DNA of 64,000 nucleotides from Peterkaempfera bronchialis (GCF_003258605.2 NZ_CP031264.1:1550001-1614000), one strand, 5' to 3'. Positions 47,767 through 58,495 are shown, counted from the stretch's first letter. Program-made: numbers and translations. The notes: a model not told the origin generated them from the sequence alone.

Positions 47767-50700
47767 GTGACCGCGCCTCGCCTCCTCAGCCCCTTTGTGC
47801 GCACCCGCACCAGGCTGCTCTGCACCCTTGGCCTTCTTCTGGCCGCACTCACCGCCTCCCTGCTGCCGTGGTGGCAGCCGGAAGACAGCACGCGTACCCG
47901 CCAGGGCGGGACCGTTGACGCCCGTCCGGCGGCGACCGGACTCCGCGACGAGGCCGCCGCCCTGGCCGAGGCACGCCGCAGCGGCAAGCAGGTGCTTGTG
48001 GAGACGGCCACCACCGCCACCTCCCTCACCTGGGCGCTGCCGAGCGGCCAGTGGCGTACCCGGATCCACGCCGTGCCCCAGCGGGCGAGGAACGCGCAGG
48101 GCACCTGGGCGGCCATCGACACCAGGCTGGAGCGGACCGGGAACACCGCCGGCGGGCTGGGGATTCGACCCGTCAACGCCCCTGTCCCCGTACGCTTCTC
48201 CAACGGCGGCTCCAACGGCCGCTCCAACGGCCGCTCCAACGGCGACTCCGACGGAGCCCGGCAGGACGAGCGCCGCGCGGAGCGCTCGCAGAGCAGGGTC
48301 CGGCTCACCGCAGAGGGCGGCGGTGCTCCCGCCGGGGAGACCGTCCTGGCCGAGCTGGAGATCGCCGGTCACACCGTGGCCTACGCCTGGCCCGGTCCGC
48401 TGCCGGAGCCGGTGCTCGACGGCCCCCGCGCCCTCTACCCCGAGGTCCTGCCGGGCGTGGACCTGCTGCTCGTCGCCCGGGAGGAGGGCGGCTTCGGACA
48501 GCTGCTCATCGTCAAGACCCGGGAAGCCGCCGCACAGGAGGCTCTCAGCACCCTGACCTACGGCCTGCGTTCGCAGACGGCGGTCTTCCGGCACGACGGC
48601 ACCACCGGCGGGGTGCAGGTCCTCGACCCGGGCAGCGGGGAGGAGATCGCCTCGATCCCCACGCCGTTCGCCTGGGACTCCTCCGGCCAGGACCCCGAGG
48701 CCCCCGAGACCGCCCCCCGAACCGCCGTGGCCACCGCCTCCGATGTGCTGGCGCTCTCCGGTCTGAGCGGCATCGAGCCGGGTGCCCACAGGAGTCCGCT
48801 GCCGACCCGGCTCGAAGGCGAGGGAACCGGCAGCGCCCGCCTGAGCCTGGAGGTCGCGGCCACCGGTCTGCTCACCGACCAGGACGTCCGCTTCCCCGTC
48901 TTCCTGGACCCGACGCTCACCGGCGGCTGGCAGGCGTGGACCACCGCCTACAAGCCGTATCCCAACACCAGCTTCTACAACGGCACCAACTTCAACTCCG
49001 GAACCTCGGACGCCCGGGTGGGCTATGAGAGCGACACCAAGGGCACCGCCCGGTCCTTCTGGCGTCTGGGCTACTCCAGCAGCCTCAGCGGCGCGGACAT
49101 CACGTCGGCGAAGTTCAAGGTCCTGAACAACCACTCCTGGTCCTGCACGACCCGTGAGTTCCAGCTCTGGCTGACCGGCGCCATCTCCTCCGGCACCACC
49201 TGGGCCAAGCAGCCGGCCTGGACGACGTTGCAGGACAAGCTCTCCTTCGCCCATGGCTGGTCCAGCGCCTGCGCCGACGACTATGTGATGTTCGACGTGC
49301 GGAAGGCCGCTCAGGTCGGCGCGGACTCCGGCTGGTCCAGCATCACGCTCGGAATGCAGGCCACCAACGAGTCCGACACCCAGACCTGGCGCAAGTTCCG
49401 GGCCACCGACGCGGCGCTGGAGATGGTCTACAACCGCAAGCCCAACGAGCCGACCGGGGGCACGACATCACCCGGCGGCGCCTGCGTGCCCGGTCCCGGG
49501 GCAGGCCGTGCGGTCGCCAGGACCAATATCGTCCTCTCGGCGACCGCCACGGACCCCGACGGCAATCTGAAGGGCCTGCGCTTCCGCTTCTGGAAGAACG
49601 GCGGGACGGCTCCCGCCGGGACCCTCGTCACCAGCCTGAGCAGCGGCAAGGCCACGCTGACGATCCCCTCCACCAGCCTGGAGGACAAGGCCACCTACTC
49701 ATGGGACGTGCGCGCCGAGGACACGACGGGAGCCGTCTCCAGCTACTTCCCGCCGGGCGCGGAACCCTGCCGCATCACCGTCGACGCCTCCGCACCCCCG
49801 GCTCCGGACGTCACCAGCCCGGTGTTCAAGGAGGCCACCCCCGACGGCGCCACCTGGGCGACCGCGAAGTTCGGCCAGCCCGGTCCCATCACCTTCACCG
49901 CCGCCGGCGCGGCCAAGTTCAGCTACGCCTTCGAGGGCCTCAACGCCAAGGAGGTCAAGGCCACCTCCGGCACCGCCACCGTGACCGACCTCAAGCCGCC
50001 TCACTCGGGCCCCACCTATCTGCACGTGTAGCCTATGACGCGGTCGGCAACCGCAGCGTCCGCACCGACTATGTCTTCTATGTGCCGCCGCGCGACACGG
50101 CCGACGGGCCCGGCGACACCGGCGGCGACGGACGCGCCGACCTGATCATCGTGGACGCCTCCGGCAATCTGCGGACCTACCCCGGCGACGTGGACGGCGG
50201 ACTGTACGGCTCCCTCGCCGCCTCCTACGCCACCGGCAACAAGCTCAACCCCCCGGGCCACTGGTACGACCCCGCCACCGGGAAGGCAGCCCTGATCAGC
50301 AAGTACTCGGACGCCTACCCCGGCGACGGCGTCACCGACCTGTTCGCCCGCACCCCTGACGGCCGCTTCTGGCTCTACCCAGGCGACGGCTACGGCAGCT
50401 TCAACGTGGACCAGCGGCTGCGGGTCAGGCTGCCCGCCAACGCACCGGACCCGGCGACCTGGACCCAGATCAAGGCGGTCGGCGACGTCACCGGCGACAA
50501 GCTGCCGGACCTGTTCCTGCGGGCCGGAGGCGCGTTCTGGGCGCTGACCGGCTACACAGGCGCAAGCTTCCAGCAGGCGACCCTCATGGGCGGCGAGACC
50601 TGGACCCGCCGCGACATCGTCAATGTGGCCGACATCGACCTGGACGGCACCCCTGACCTGCTGTGGCGCAACCTGGACAACGGCAATATGTACCTCCGCC

Positions 50701-50984
50701 ACGGCAAGCCGGGCACGGCCACCGGCAGCGTCGACCTGGCCTCGCTGATGGTGGCCGCCAACTCCCGCGACGGGGACGTCTCGTACGGGACCAACTGGTC
50801 GGAGGGGAACGTGTCGACGGTCATCGGCATCCCTGATGTGAACGGGGACAAGGTGCCCGACATGTGGGCCCGCTACGCGTCGGACGGGCAGATGCGGGTG
50901 TACCACCCGACCACGACCAACACCAAGCCCCCCGTGAGGATCGTCCTGACGGCGGACTGGACGAAGGTCAAGGCTTTCGGCTGA
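47767..50984 (+). CDS. Secreted DNRLRE / FG-GAP repeat protein (apparent frameshift)
   Basis: About 1,070 residues if joined. N-terminal signal/anchor (LLCTLGLLLAALTASLLPWW); a DNRLRE-like domain (TSFYNGTNFNSGTSDARVGY, RSFWRLGY); an Ig-like segment; then five FG-GAP/VCBS-like repeats (DGRADLIIVDASGNLRTYPG, GDGVTDLFARTPDGRFWLYP, TGDKLPDLF, DGTPDLLWRNL, NGDKVPDMWARY). The first frame stops at 50029-50031 (GTG TAG) while the next frame continues AYDAVGNRSVRTDYVF; one base (e.g. TAC for TA) restores the reading. Such proteins are companions, or N-terminal parts, of secreted Rhs proteins in Streptomyces. It diverges from the Rhs gene. Confidence 0.82.
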
Positions 50985-51138
50985 GACCCTCTCGCGGGCG
51001 GGCGCGGCTCGCCCCCACTGACAGCTCGGGTGGCCGGCGGCGGCTTGGGTGGATGGTGGGGGCGAGCGGTTGTCGGATGGGAGTGGCGGCTTGCCCGACG
51101 CCTGTCGGATGACCAGGCCGGGCGTTCGATGGAATGGT

Positions 51139-51828
51139 ATGACGACCATCCCACCCGACGAGAGGGAAGCGTTGGACAGCGCCATGGGCACCAGGGCCGC
51201 CGTGGTGGACTCCACCCGGCAGGGCGGCGACACGGTCGCGCTGACCTTCGACGACGGCCCCGACCCCGAGCACACACCGGGACTGCTCGCGGTGCTGCGT
51301 CGGCACCGGGTCACGGCGGTGTTCTGCCTGCGCGGCGACCAGGTGCAGGCCGCGCCGGAGCTGGTGCGGGCGATCGTTGCCGACGGCCACCAGCTGGGCA
51401 ACCACTCCATGCGCCATGACGACATGAGCGGCTGGCCGCCGGAGCGGATCCGCGCCGACCTGGCGCAGGCCGATGCGCTGATCCGCAGCGCGGCCCCGGG
51501 GGCTCGGGTTCCCTGGTTCCGCGCCCCGTACGGGAGATGGGGGCGGACCCCGCAGGTCGCCGCCGAGCTGGGGATGCAGTCGCTGGGGTGGCGGCTGGAG
51601 GTCGGCGACTGGGAGGCGCCGGGCGCCGATGAACTGGTCGGCCGCCTGGAGCGGGGCACCGCGCCGGGCGCGGTGGTGCTGCTGCACGACGGCGGCGGCG
51701 ACCGCTCCGGGACCGTCGAAGCCGTCGACCGGTTCATCCCCGCCCTCCACGCCAGGGGCTGGAGCTTCGGCCTGCCCGCCGACCCGACCCGACGCCCAGG
51801 AGACCACTGTGCGCACCCTCGCCCGTAG
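51139..51828 (+). CDS. Polysaccharide deacetylase (NodB/CE4)
   Basis: 229 residues. NodB motifs: TFDDGPDPEHT (catalytic Asp and metal Asp), NHSMRHDD (metal His pair), WFRAPYGRWG and VVLLHDGGGDRSG. No signal peptide, so it may act inside or be exported otherwise. It removes N- or O-acetyl groups from polysaccharide such as chitin oligomers, peptidoglycan or xylan. The start could also be TTG at 51172 (GAGAGGGA upstream). It overlaps the next gene by 20 bases, implying co-translation. Confidence 0.88.
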   Translation: MTTIPPDEREALDSAMGTRAAVVDSTRQGGDTVALTFDDGPDPEHTPGLLAVLRRHRVTAVFCLRGDQVQAAPELVRAIVADGHQLGNHSMRHDDMSGWPPERIRADLAQADALIRSAAPGARVPWFRAPYGRWGRTPQVAAELGMQSLGWRLEVGDWEAPGADELVGRLERGTAPGAVVLLHDGGGDRSGTVEAVDRFIPALHARGWSFGLPADPTRRPGDHCAHPRP

Positions 51829-53131
51829 CGTGGCACTGCTCGCCTCGCTCCTCGTCCTGGCTGCCGCGCCGGCCACAGCTGCCACCCCGAAGGCCGCGAC
51901 CCCGAAGGCCGCCGCCCCAAAAGCCGCCGCCCCAAAAGCCGCCACCTGCAGCTGGACCGGTAGCTGGGCGACCGCGCCCACCAGTACCCCGCCCACGGTC
52001 GTGACGGTCTTCGAGAAGCAGACGATCCGGCAGACGGTGCACCTCAGCAGTGGCGGCGGCGCCGTGCGCATCCGGCTCTCCAACGAGTTCGGCGACCAGC
52101 CGCTGGTGATCGGCGAAGCCCGGGTGGCCCGCCCCGCCGGGTCCGACGGACAGCGGATCGACCCGCGCACCGACCACCGGGTGACCTTCGGCGGCCGGAC
52201 CTCGGTGACCGTCCCGGCGGGCGCCCCGCTCCTCAGCGACCCGGTCGCGCTGCCGGTACCGGCCGGGGGCGACCTGGTGGTGAGCCTCTATCTGCCGCGC
52301 CGTACGCCCGGCAGCACCCTGCACGCCTTCTCCTTCCAGCACAACTTCGTCGCCGCCGGCAATGCCACGGCCTCGGCCGCCATCCGGCCGACCGCGACGA
52401 TGGACGCCTGGTACTTCCTGACCGGGGTCAGCGTCGCCTCCAAGGAGCGCCGCGCCGCCTCCGTGATCGCCCTCGGCGACTCCATCACCGACGGCGCCAA
52501 CACCACGCCCAACGCCGACCACCGCTGGCCCGACCTGCTCGCCCGCACCTTCCGCGACCACGCCGGACTGCGCCGGCTGGGCGTGCTCAACGCGGGGATC
52601 AGCGGCAACCGGCTGCTGCACGACCCCAACCCCCCGGCGGGCTCCGATGCCGAGTCCTACGCCGCGTTCTTCGGGCAGTCCGCACTCCGCCGCTTCGACC
52701 GGGACGTCGCGGCCCAGCCCGACGCCCGCTATCTGGTCGTCCTGCTGGGCGTCAATGACCTCGGCCACCCCGGCACCACCGCCCCCGCCTCCGAGAAGGT
52801 CTCCGCAGCGGACATCATCGAGGGCCACCGCCAGCTCATCGCCCGCGCCCACGACCGGGGCCTGAAGGTCTACGGCGCCACCATCACCCCGTTCAAGGAC
52901 GACACCTTCGGCTTCTACAACCCCGAGAACGAGGCCGCCCGGCAGACCGTCAACCGCTGGATCCGCACCAGCGGCGCCTATGACGCGGTGATCGACTTCG
53001 ACGCGGCGCTGCGCGACCCCCGCCACCCCGACCGGCTGCTCGCCCGCTACGACAGCGGCGACCACCTGCACCCCAACGACGCCGGGACCTCGGCGATGGC
53101 AGCCGCCGTCCCGCTCCGGCTCTTCCGCTGA
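51809..53131 (+). CDS. Secreted SGNH/GDSL hydrolase
   Basis: 440 residues; GTG start after CAGGAGA. A signal peptide (SVALLASLLVLAAAPATA) is followed by a PKAA repeat linker and a beta-sandwich, then the SGNH domain: block I ALGDSITDGANTT, block II ISGNRLL, block III GVNDLG, block V DHLHPND. An esterase or lipase acting on acyl or acetyl esters, with a paralogue at 56776. Confidence 0.9.
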   Translation: MRTLARSVALLASLLVLAAAPATAATPKAATPKAAAPKAAAPKAATCSWTGSWATAPTSTPPTVVTVFEKQTIRQTVHLSSGGGAVRIRLSNEFGDQPLVIGEARVARPAGSDGQRIDPRTDHRVTFGGRTSVTVPAGAPLLSDPVALPVPAGGDLVVSLYLPRRTPGSTLHAFSFQHNFVAAGNATASAAIRPTATMDAWYFLTGVSVASKERRAASVIALGDSITDGANTTPNADHRWPDLLARTFRDHAGLRRLGVLNAGISGNRLLHDPNPPAGSDAESYAAFFGQSALRRFDRDVAAQPDARYLVVLLGVNDLGHPGTTAPASEKVSAADIIEGHRQLIARAHDRGLKVYGATITPFKDDTFGFYNPENEAARQTVNRWIRTSGAYDAVIDFDAALRDPRHPDRLLARYDSGDHLHPNDAGTSAMAAAVPLRLFR

Positions 53132-53206
53132 CCGACCCGACCGCCCGTCACCGAACGGCAGATCGGCCGAACCACCGACCGTCTGCGAGAAGCCCGGAGG
53201 ACCGGT

Positions 53207-54169
53207 ATGCGCCACCCCTTCGACCCCGAGCTGGCGGCAGCCCTCGCCATGGCCCCCGAGGTCGACCTCTCCGACCTCGCGGCGGCCAGGGCCGCCCAGG
53301 CGGAGGAGCTGGCGGCGGACCCGGCCGCCGCCGAGGGGCGGGGCGGTGCCGAGGGCGTCGAGGTGGGGGAGGTCAAGGTGCCCTGCCGCGACGCCTCCCG
53401 GCACCTGCTGCTGCGCACCTACCGGCCCCGGGACGTCCCCGGCCCGCTGCCGGTCCTCTACGGCATCCACGGAGGCGGGTATGTGCTCGGCTCGCCCGAG
53501 GTGGACCACGACACCAACCTGCGGTTCTGCCGCGAACTGGGCGCGCTGGTGGTCTCCGTGGACTACCGGCTCGCCCCGGAACACCCCTACCCCGCGGCCC
53601 TGGAGGACTGCTACGCGGGGCTGTGCGCCCTGGTCGAGCGCGCCGCCGAGCTGGACCTGCGGCCCGACCGGCTCGCGGTGTGGGGCGACAGCGCGGGAGC
53701 CGGCCTGGCCACCGCCCTGACCATGCTCGCCCGCGACCGGGGCGGCCCGGCCATCCGCTTCCAGCACCTGCACAGCCCCGCCGTCGACGACCGGCTGGCC
53801 ACCCCCAGCGCTCGGCGCTTCACCGACACCCCGGTGTGGAACCGCCGCAACGCCGAAATCAGCTGGGACGCCTACCTCGGCCCCGGCACCCCGGGTTCTG
53901 ACGGCGTCCCCCCGTACGCGGCGCCCGCCCGCGCCCGCACCGCCGACCTGGTCGGGCTGCCGCCCGCGTATATCGCCGTGATGGAGTTCGACCCGCTGCG
54001 CGACGAGGGCATCGACTACGCCCGCGCCCTGCTGGCCGCCGGGGTCCCCACCGAACTGCACCTCTTCCCCGGCACCTTCCACGGCGCGGCCATGGTGCCG
54101 CACGCCGCCGTCGTCCAGCGCATCACCGCCGAGGCGGTCGCCGTGCTGCGCCGGGCGCTGGGGCGGTGA
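53207..54169 (+). CDS. HSL-type alpha/beta hydrolase (esterase)
   Basis: 320 residues, hormone-sensitive lipase group: oxyanion loop GIHGGGYVLGS, nucleophile GDSAGAGL, acid Asp in EFDPLRDEG, His in PGTFHGAAM. Cytoplasmic (no signal peptide). Acts on short-chain acyl esters, true substrate unknown. It ends three bases from the convergent PucR-like gene, the likely regulator by position. Confidence 0.9.
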   Translation: MRHPFDPELAAALAMAPEVDLSDLAAARAAQAEELAADPAAAEGRGGAEGVEVGEVKVPCRDASRHLLLRTYRPRDVPGPLPVLYGIHGGGYVLGSPEVDHDTNLRFCRELGALVVSVDYRLAPEHPYPAALEDCYAGLCALVERAAELDLRPDRLAVWGDSAGAGLATALTMLARDRGGPAIRFQHLHSPAVDDRLATPSARRFTDTPVWNRRNAEISWDAYLGPGTPGSDGVPPYAAPARARTADLVGLPPAYIAVMEFDPLRDEGIDYARALLAAGVPTELHLFPGTFHGAAMVPHAAVVQRITAEAVAVLRRALGR

Positions 54170-54172
54170 CCG

Positions 54173-55311
54173 TCATGGCGGGTCGGCCAACCGCATCGCA
54201 TACAGCGCCAGTTGGGCGCGGAAACGGTCCTGCGGATCGCGCAGCCGCCAGCCCAGCGCGTCCTCGACATGGGCCAGCCGGGCCGCCACCGAGCTGTGGT
54301 GCAGATGCAGCTCGGTCGCGGCCTGCCGCAGGGACCCGGTACGGCAGAACGCCGCCAGCGCGGCCAGGACCAGCGGGCCCCCGTCCCGGCCCGCCAAGCC
54401 GTGCAGGGCCCGGACGTCCGGCTGCGCGGAGAGCGCCCCGGCCGGGATCGCCCCCAGCAGCGCGACCGGCCCCAGGGCGTCATGGTCGACCACCGCCTCG
54501 ACCGGGTCGCCCGCCACCGCGAAGCGCAGCGCCAGCCGTGCCTGCCCCCAGGACGCCTCCGCGTCCAGCGGGTCCACGGCGCCGCCGACACCCACCCGCA
54601 CCCCGCTCGCCGGGCCCCGGTCCCGCTCTGCTCCCGGGCCCGCTCGCCGACCACCGCCCGCAGCTCCCCGGCCGGGGAGGCTCCACCGCCCCGGCGCTGG
54701 ATCAGCGCCACCCCCAGCTGGCCGAGCGCGGCCAACCGCACCGTCCCCCACCCGGTGCCGCGCCCGATCAGCGCCACCGCCTGCACCCCCGCGTCGGCGC
54801 CACCGCCGCCGGCCAGCGCGACCACCCGCAGCGGCAACTCGGGCGCCAACCCGAGCAGCCGCAGCGCCCGCGCCCGGTCGGCCACCGCCTCCCGTACCGA
54901 GAGGACCAGCTCCACCAGGGCCGGATCGGCCACATGGGGTGCGGTGGTCCGTACGGGTGTCCCGTCCGCCATGCGGGCGGCCAGCGCCATCCACTCCAGT
55001 ACGAGTTCGTCCAGCGGGCCGGGCCCGCCGGGCCGCTCCAGCCAGACCCGTCCGGCCGCGCCGAGATCGGCGCTCCCGGACACCCGAGCCGGCCCTCCCG
55101 GAAGTGCGATGCCATCCGGGCCGAACCGCACCGTACGGCCGTCCGCCGACTCCAGCCCGGCCGGGCATTCGGCCAGGCCGGCGGTGGACCGCACCAGTGC
55201 CGGCGGATCGACGGCGCCTCCTGCCAGCAGCGCCTCGTAGTGCGCGATCACCCGTACCGCGGTCGCCGCGTCCGGGTCAAGCGCCGACAGGCGCAGCAGC
55301 AGCCCCTTCAC
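54173..55311 (-). CDS. PucR/CdaR-like helix-turn-helix regulator (apparent frameshift)
   Basis: About 379 residues when joined. The first part (GTG 55311) reads to ELRAVVGERAREQ; the frame then drifts into Arg/Trp-rich nonsense while the frame one base over continues RDRGPASGVRVGVGGAVDPL to the C-terminal PucR helix-turn-helix (FCRTGSLRQAATELHLHHSS, VAARLAHVEDALGWRL). One missing base at ~54625-54632 explains it. Likely regulates adjacent esterase genes. Confidence 0.75.
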
Positions 55312-55337
55312 CGTCCGCAGTCTAGAGAGGACACGAC

Positions 55338-56702
55338 ATGTTCGACAGAAGCAGGAGCAGAAGGAAAGGCAGGGCGCTGCTCACCGCTCTGCTGGGCGGG
55401 GTGGTACCGCTGCTGGCGGCACTGCTGATGGCCGCGCCGAGCGCGCACGCCGCCTCGCTGACCGAGGTGACCGGGTTCGGGAGCAACCCCAGCAACCTGC
55501 GGATGTACGCCTACGTCCCGAACAACGTCTCCGCCAAGCCGCCGATCCTGGTGGCGGTGCACTACTGCACCGGGTCCGGCCCGGCGTTCTTCTCGGGCAG
55601 CGAGTTCGCCTCGCTGGCGGACCGGTACGGGTTCATCGTGATCTACCCGTCGGCCACCCGGGACGGCAGCTGCTTCGACGTCTCCTCGCCGCAGGCGCTG
55701 AAGCGGGGCGGTGGCAGCGACCCGGTGGGCATCATGTCGATGGTGACCTACGCCGAGCAGCACTACGGCGGCGACCCGAACCGGGTCTATGTCACCGGTG
55801 CCTCCTCGGGCGCGATGATGACCAATGTGCTGCTGGGCGACTACCCGGACGTCTTCAAGGCCGGGTCCGCGTTCATGGGTGTGCCGTTCGGGTGCTTCGC
55901 CACCACCGACGGCTCCAGCTGGAACAGCGCCTGTGCCAACGGCCAGGTCAGCAAGACCCCGCAGCAGTGGGGCGACCTGGTGCGGGCGGCCTACCCGGGG
56001 TACAGCGGCGCGCGGCCGAGGATGCAGCTGTGGCACGGCACCGCGGACCCCACGCTCCAGTACCCGAACTTCGGGGAGGAGATCAAGCAGTGGACCAATG
56101 TCCTCGGCGTGAGCCAGACAGCGGTCTTCACCGACCACCCGCAGTCGTCCTGGACCCGTACCCGCTACGGTGCCACCGGCACCCAGGCCCCGGTCGAGGC
56201 CATCAGCATCCAGGGCGTGGGGCACTCGCTGCCCACCAACGGCATGGCGGCCCAGGCCATCGCCTTCTTCGGCCTTGACGGCAGCACCCCGCCGACCAGC
56301 CCCCCGACGAACCCGCCGACCACTCCCCCGACCACTCCGCCGACGAGCCAGCCCCCGACCACGCCGCCGCCGACCTCCCCGAGCGGCGCCTGCAAGGTCG
56401 AGTACACCGTCAGCGCCTGGAACAACGGCCTGACCACCGCCATCAACATCACCAACACCGGAAGCACGACGGTCAACGGCTGGTCCCTGGCCTTCACCCT
56501 GCCCTCCGGACAGGTCATCACCTCCGGCTGGAACGCCACCTACAGTCCCACCAGCGGTGCCGTGACCGCCAAGGACGCCGGGTACAACGCCGTGCTCAGC
56601 CCCGGCGCCTCGACGTCCATCGGCTTCCAGGCCACGCACACCGGCAACGCCGGCAAGCCCGCCTCGTTCACCCTCAACGGCGCTGCCTGCCAGACCGTCT
56701 GA
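55338..56702 (+). CDS. Secreted CE1/PHB-depolymerase-like esterase with CBM2
   Basis: 454 residues: signal peptide (to SAHAA), a CE1-like esterase (LVAVHYCTGSGPAFFSG; Ser in VTGASSGAMMT; Asp in GTADPTLQYPNF; His in GVGHSLP), a Pro/Thr linker, and a C-terminal CBM2 cellulose/xylan-binding module (CKVEYTVSAWNNGLTTAINI to [11 protein letters not shown]). Probably an acetyl-xylan or feruloyl esterase that helps the GH10 xylanase. AGAGG precedes the ATG by about 9 bases. Confidence 0.92.
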   Translation: MFDRSRSRRKGRALLTALLGGVVPLLAALLMAAPSAHAASLTEVTGFGSNPSNLRMYAYVPNNVSAKPPILVAVHYCTGSGPAFFSGSEFASLADRYGFIVIYPSATRDGSCFDVSSPQALKRGGGSDPVGIMSMVTYAEQHYGGDPNRVYVTGASSGAMMTNVLLGDYPDVFKAGSAFMGVPFGCFATTDGSSWNSACANGQVSKTPQQWGDLVRAAYPGYSGARPRMQLWHGTADPTLQYPNFGEEIKQWTNVLGVSQTAVFTDHPQSSWTRTRYGATGTQAPVEAISIQGVGHSLPTNGMAAQAIAFFGLDGSTPPTSPPTNPPTTPPTTPPTSQPPTTPPPTSPSGACKVEYTVSAWNNGLTTAINITNTGSTTVNGWSLAFTLPSGQVITSGWNATYSPTSGAVTAKDAGYNAVLSPGASTSIGFQATHTGNAGKPASFTLNGAACQTV

Positions 56703-56720
56703 GTACGGCTGCGCACAGCG

Positions 56721-56760
56721 GCAGGTGCGGACCGGGGGGCGACCCTCGATCCGCACCTGC
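56721..56760. terminator. Hairpin between convergent esterase genes
   Basis: Perfect 11-base arms GCAGGTGCGGA (56721-56731) and TCCGCACCTGC (56750-56760), 19 bases after the esterase stop. Confidence 0.75.
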
Positions 56761-56775
56761 TCGCCGCGGGCTGCC

Positions 56776-58137
56776 TCAGCCGGCGTAGCCGAACCCCGGC
56801 GGGAGCGGCCGCTGCTGGAAGAGGGTGGTCGGGACGGCCTCTGCCAGGGCCTGGTAGCCGACCGGGTTGAAGTGCAGGTGGTCACCGACGTCCAAGGTCG
56901 GCCTCAGCTGCCTGGGGTTCTGCGGATCGCGTGCGGCGCGGTCGAAGTCGATCAGGCTGTCGAACCGCCCGCTGGTGCGCATCCAGGTGTTGACGGTCTG
57001 CCGGGCCAACTCGCGGTACCCGCTGGGGTCGTCGTAGTCGTTGCCTCCGAAGGGGGTGATCGTGGCCCCGTACACCCGGATGCCCTGCGCATGCGCCCTG
57101 GCGATGATCTGCTCGTACGCCGCGATCAGATCGGCTGCGACCTGCCGCTGGGCCGCCTGGGTGGCCTCCGCCGTACCGATGTCGTTGACCCCCTCGAAGA
57201 CCAGCAGCCAGTCGACCCCGCTCTGCGCCAGGACGTCACGGTCCAGCCGGGCCAGGCCGTTGGGGCCGAGGCCGTCGTTCAGCAGCCGGTTGCCGCCGGC
57301 CGCCTGGTTGAGCAGCGCGGTCGCGGCGGTCTGCGGGCCGGCCTTCAGCCGCTTCAGCAGCTGGTCGGGCCAGCGGTCGTTGCCGTTGGTGGTGGACCCT
57401 CGGCCGTCCGTCAGGGAGTCGCCGAGTACCACGGCGGCGGAGGTCTTGGCCTTGGACCAGACCTCCACACCGCTGACGAAGTACCAGTGGTCGGCGGTGG
57501 TGGCCCCGGCCAGGCTCGTGTCCGACAGGTGGTCACCGGCCAGCATGTACGAGGTGGTTCGGGACCCCGGGTGGGAGGTGATCGACGTGGATGCCTGGCC
57601 GCTGGCCAGGTAGATCGTCACCGTCAGATTGGAGTCGGGCTGGAGCGGGAAGTCGAGCGGGTCGGAGAGCGCTTGCGCCCCGGCCGGTACGGAGACCGAC
57701 GAGCGGCCCTGGAAGGTCAGCCGGTGGGCGGTACCGGCCTGTATCGCGCCGGTGCCGGGCGCCCCGCCGGCCGGGAGGGCCACCGACACCGCGGTGACGG
57801 GCAGCACCGCTCCTCCGAACGCGTTGGAGATGCGGAGCCGGATGTGGTTGCCGCCGACCGAGACATGGACGGTCTGGCGCAGGGTGGTGTCCACCATGAC
57901 GGCGCTGTCCTGGGTGAACGGTGCCGGCGGCATGTTGGAGGGCTCGGTCAGCTGCGGCATCGCGGCCCAGGTGCCCACCCAGTGGGCGTTGGGCTCTCTC
58001 GGACCGGCGGCCCCGATGGGGCCCGGCGCGTGGGTGTCGGGCGTGTGGCCGGCTCCCGCCGCCGGTGTGGTCACGGTGATGGCGGCCGCGAGGGCCGCCA
58101 CCGAGATCAAGCTGACGAGCGATGACTTTGCGCGCAT
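56776..58137 (-). CDS. Secreted SGNH/GDSL hydrolase
   Basis: 453 residues with a signal peptide (SLISVAALAAAITVTTPAAG A), a beta-sandwich and the SGNH domain: VVLGDSLTDGRG, AAGGNRLL, EGVNDIG, DVGDHLHFNP. Paralogue of the enzyme at 51809. Its promoter region is shared with the divergent xylanase gene and holds two CGAAA palindromes, suggesting joint induction by plant-cell-wall sugars. Substrate inferred to be an acetylated polysaccharide. Confidence 0.9.
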   Translation of the reverse strand: MRAKSSLVSLISVAALAAAITVTTPAAGAGHTPDTHAPGPIGAAGPREPNAHWVGTWAAMPQLTEPSNMPPAPFTQDSAVMVDTTLRQTVHVSVGGNHIRLRISNAFGGAVLPVTAVSVALPAGGAPGTGAIQAGTAHRLTFQGRSSVSVPAGAQALSDPLDFPLQPDSNLTVTIYLASGQASTSITSHPGSRTTSYMLAGDHLSDTSLAGATTADHWYFVSGVEVWSKAKTSAAVVLGDSLTDGRGSTTNGNDRWPDQLLKRLKAGPQTAATALLNQAAGGNRLLNDGLGPNGLARLDRDVLAQSGVDWLLVFEGVNDIGTAEATQAAQRQVAADLIAAYEQIIARAHAQGIRVYGATITPFGGNDYDDPSGYRELARQTVNTWMRTSGRFDSLIDFDRAARDPQNPRQLRPTLDVGDHLHFNPVGYQALAEAVPTTLFQQRPLPPGFGYAG

Positions 58138-58369
58138 GGCAGTGTCCTTCTCCAGGATCTGTGAGGCCCGATTCGGTCCCGAGTGAGCGCTGTCAGGCGG
58201 GCGGCTGCGTGGTCCGGGGGGCGGCGTGCCCCGCTCGGCTGATGGTGAGCCTCGACCGGCTCGGTCCGGCCCGCGACGAAGCGAGTGTCACAGTCGGGTC
58301 AAGCGTTCGCAAGGGGAAGCGCTGTCCGAATGCATGAACAGCACCGCCCCCCGACAGGACCTCTCCGAC

Positions 58370-58388
58370 CTTTCGAAATATTTCGGAA
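58370..58388. promoter_or_regulatory. Palindromic site 1 (CGAAA-type) between GDSL and xylanase genes
   Basis: CTTTCGAAATATTTCGGAA, with the perfect core CGAAATATTTCG (58374-58385). Differs by one base in 19 from site 2. CGAAA repeats are known upstream of Streptomyces xylanase genes. Confidence 0.65.
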
Positions 58389-58495
58389 TGGTACTTCAGG
58401 TAAGGGATTCCGCGACTGGCAGCGCAGGGAAATCGGCCGGTCAACACGCGTAGTGCCAGCTCAGCACAGGGGTGTCAGGTCAGCCCCAGGGAAGA

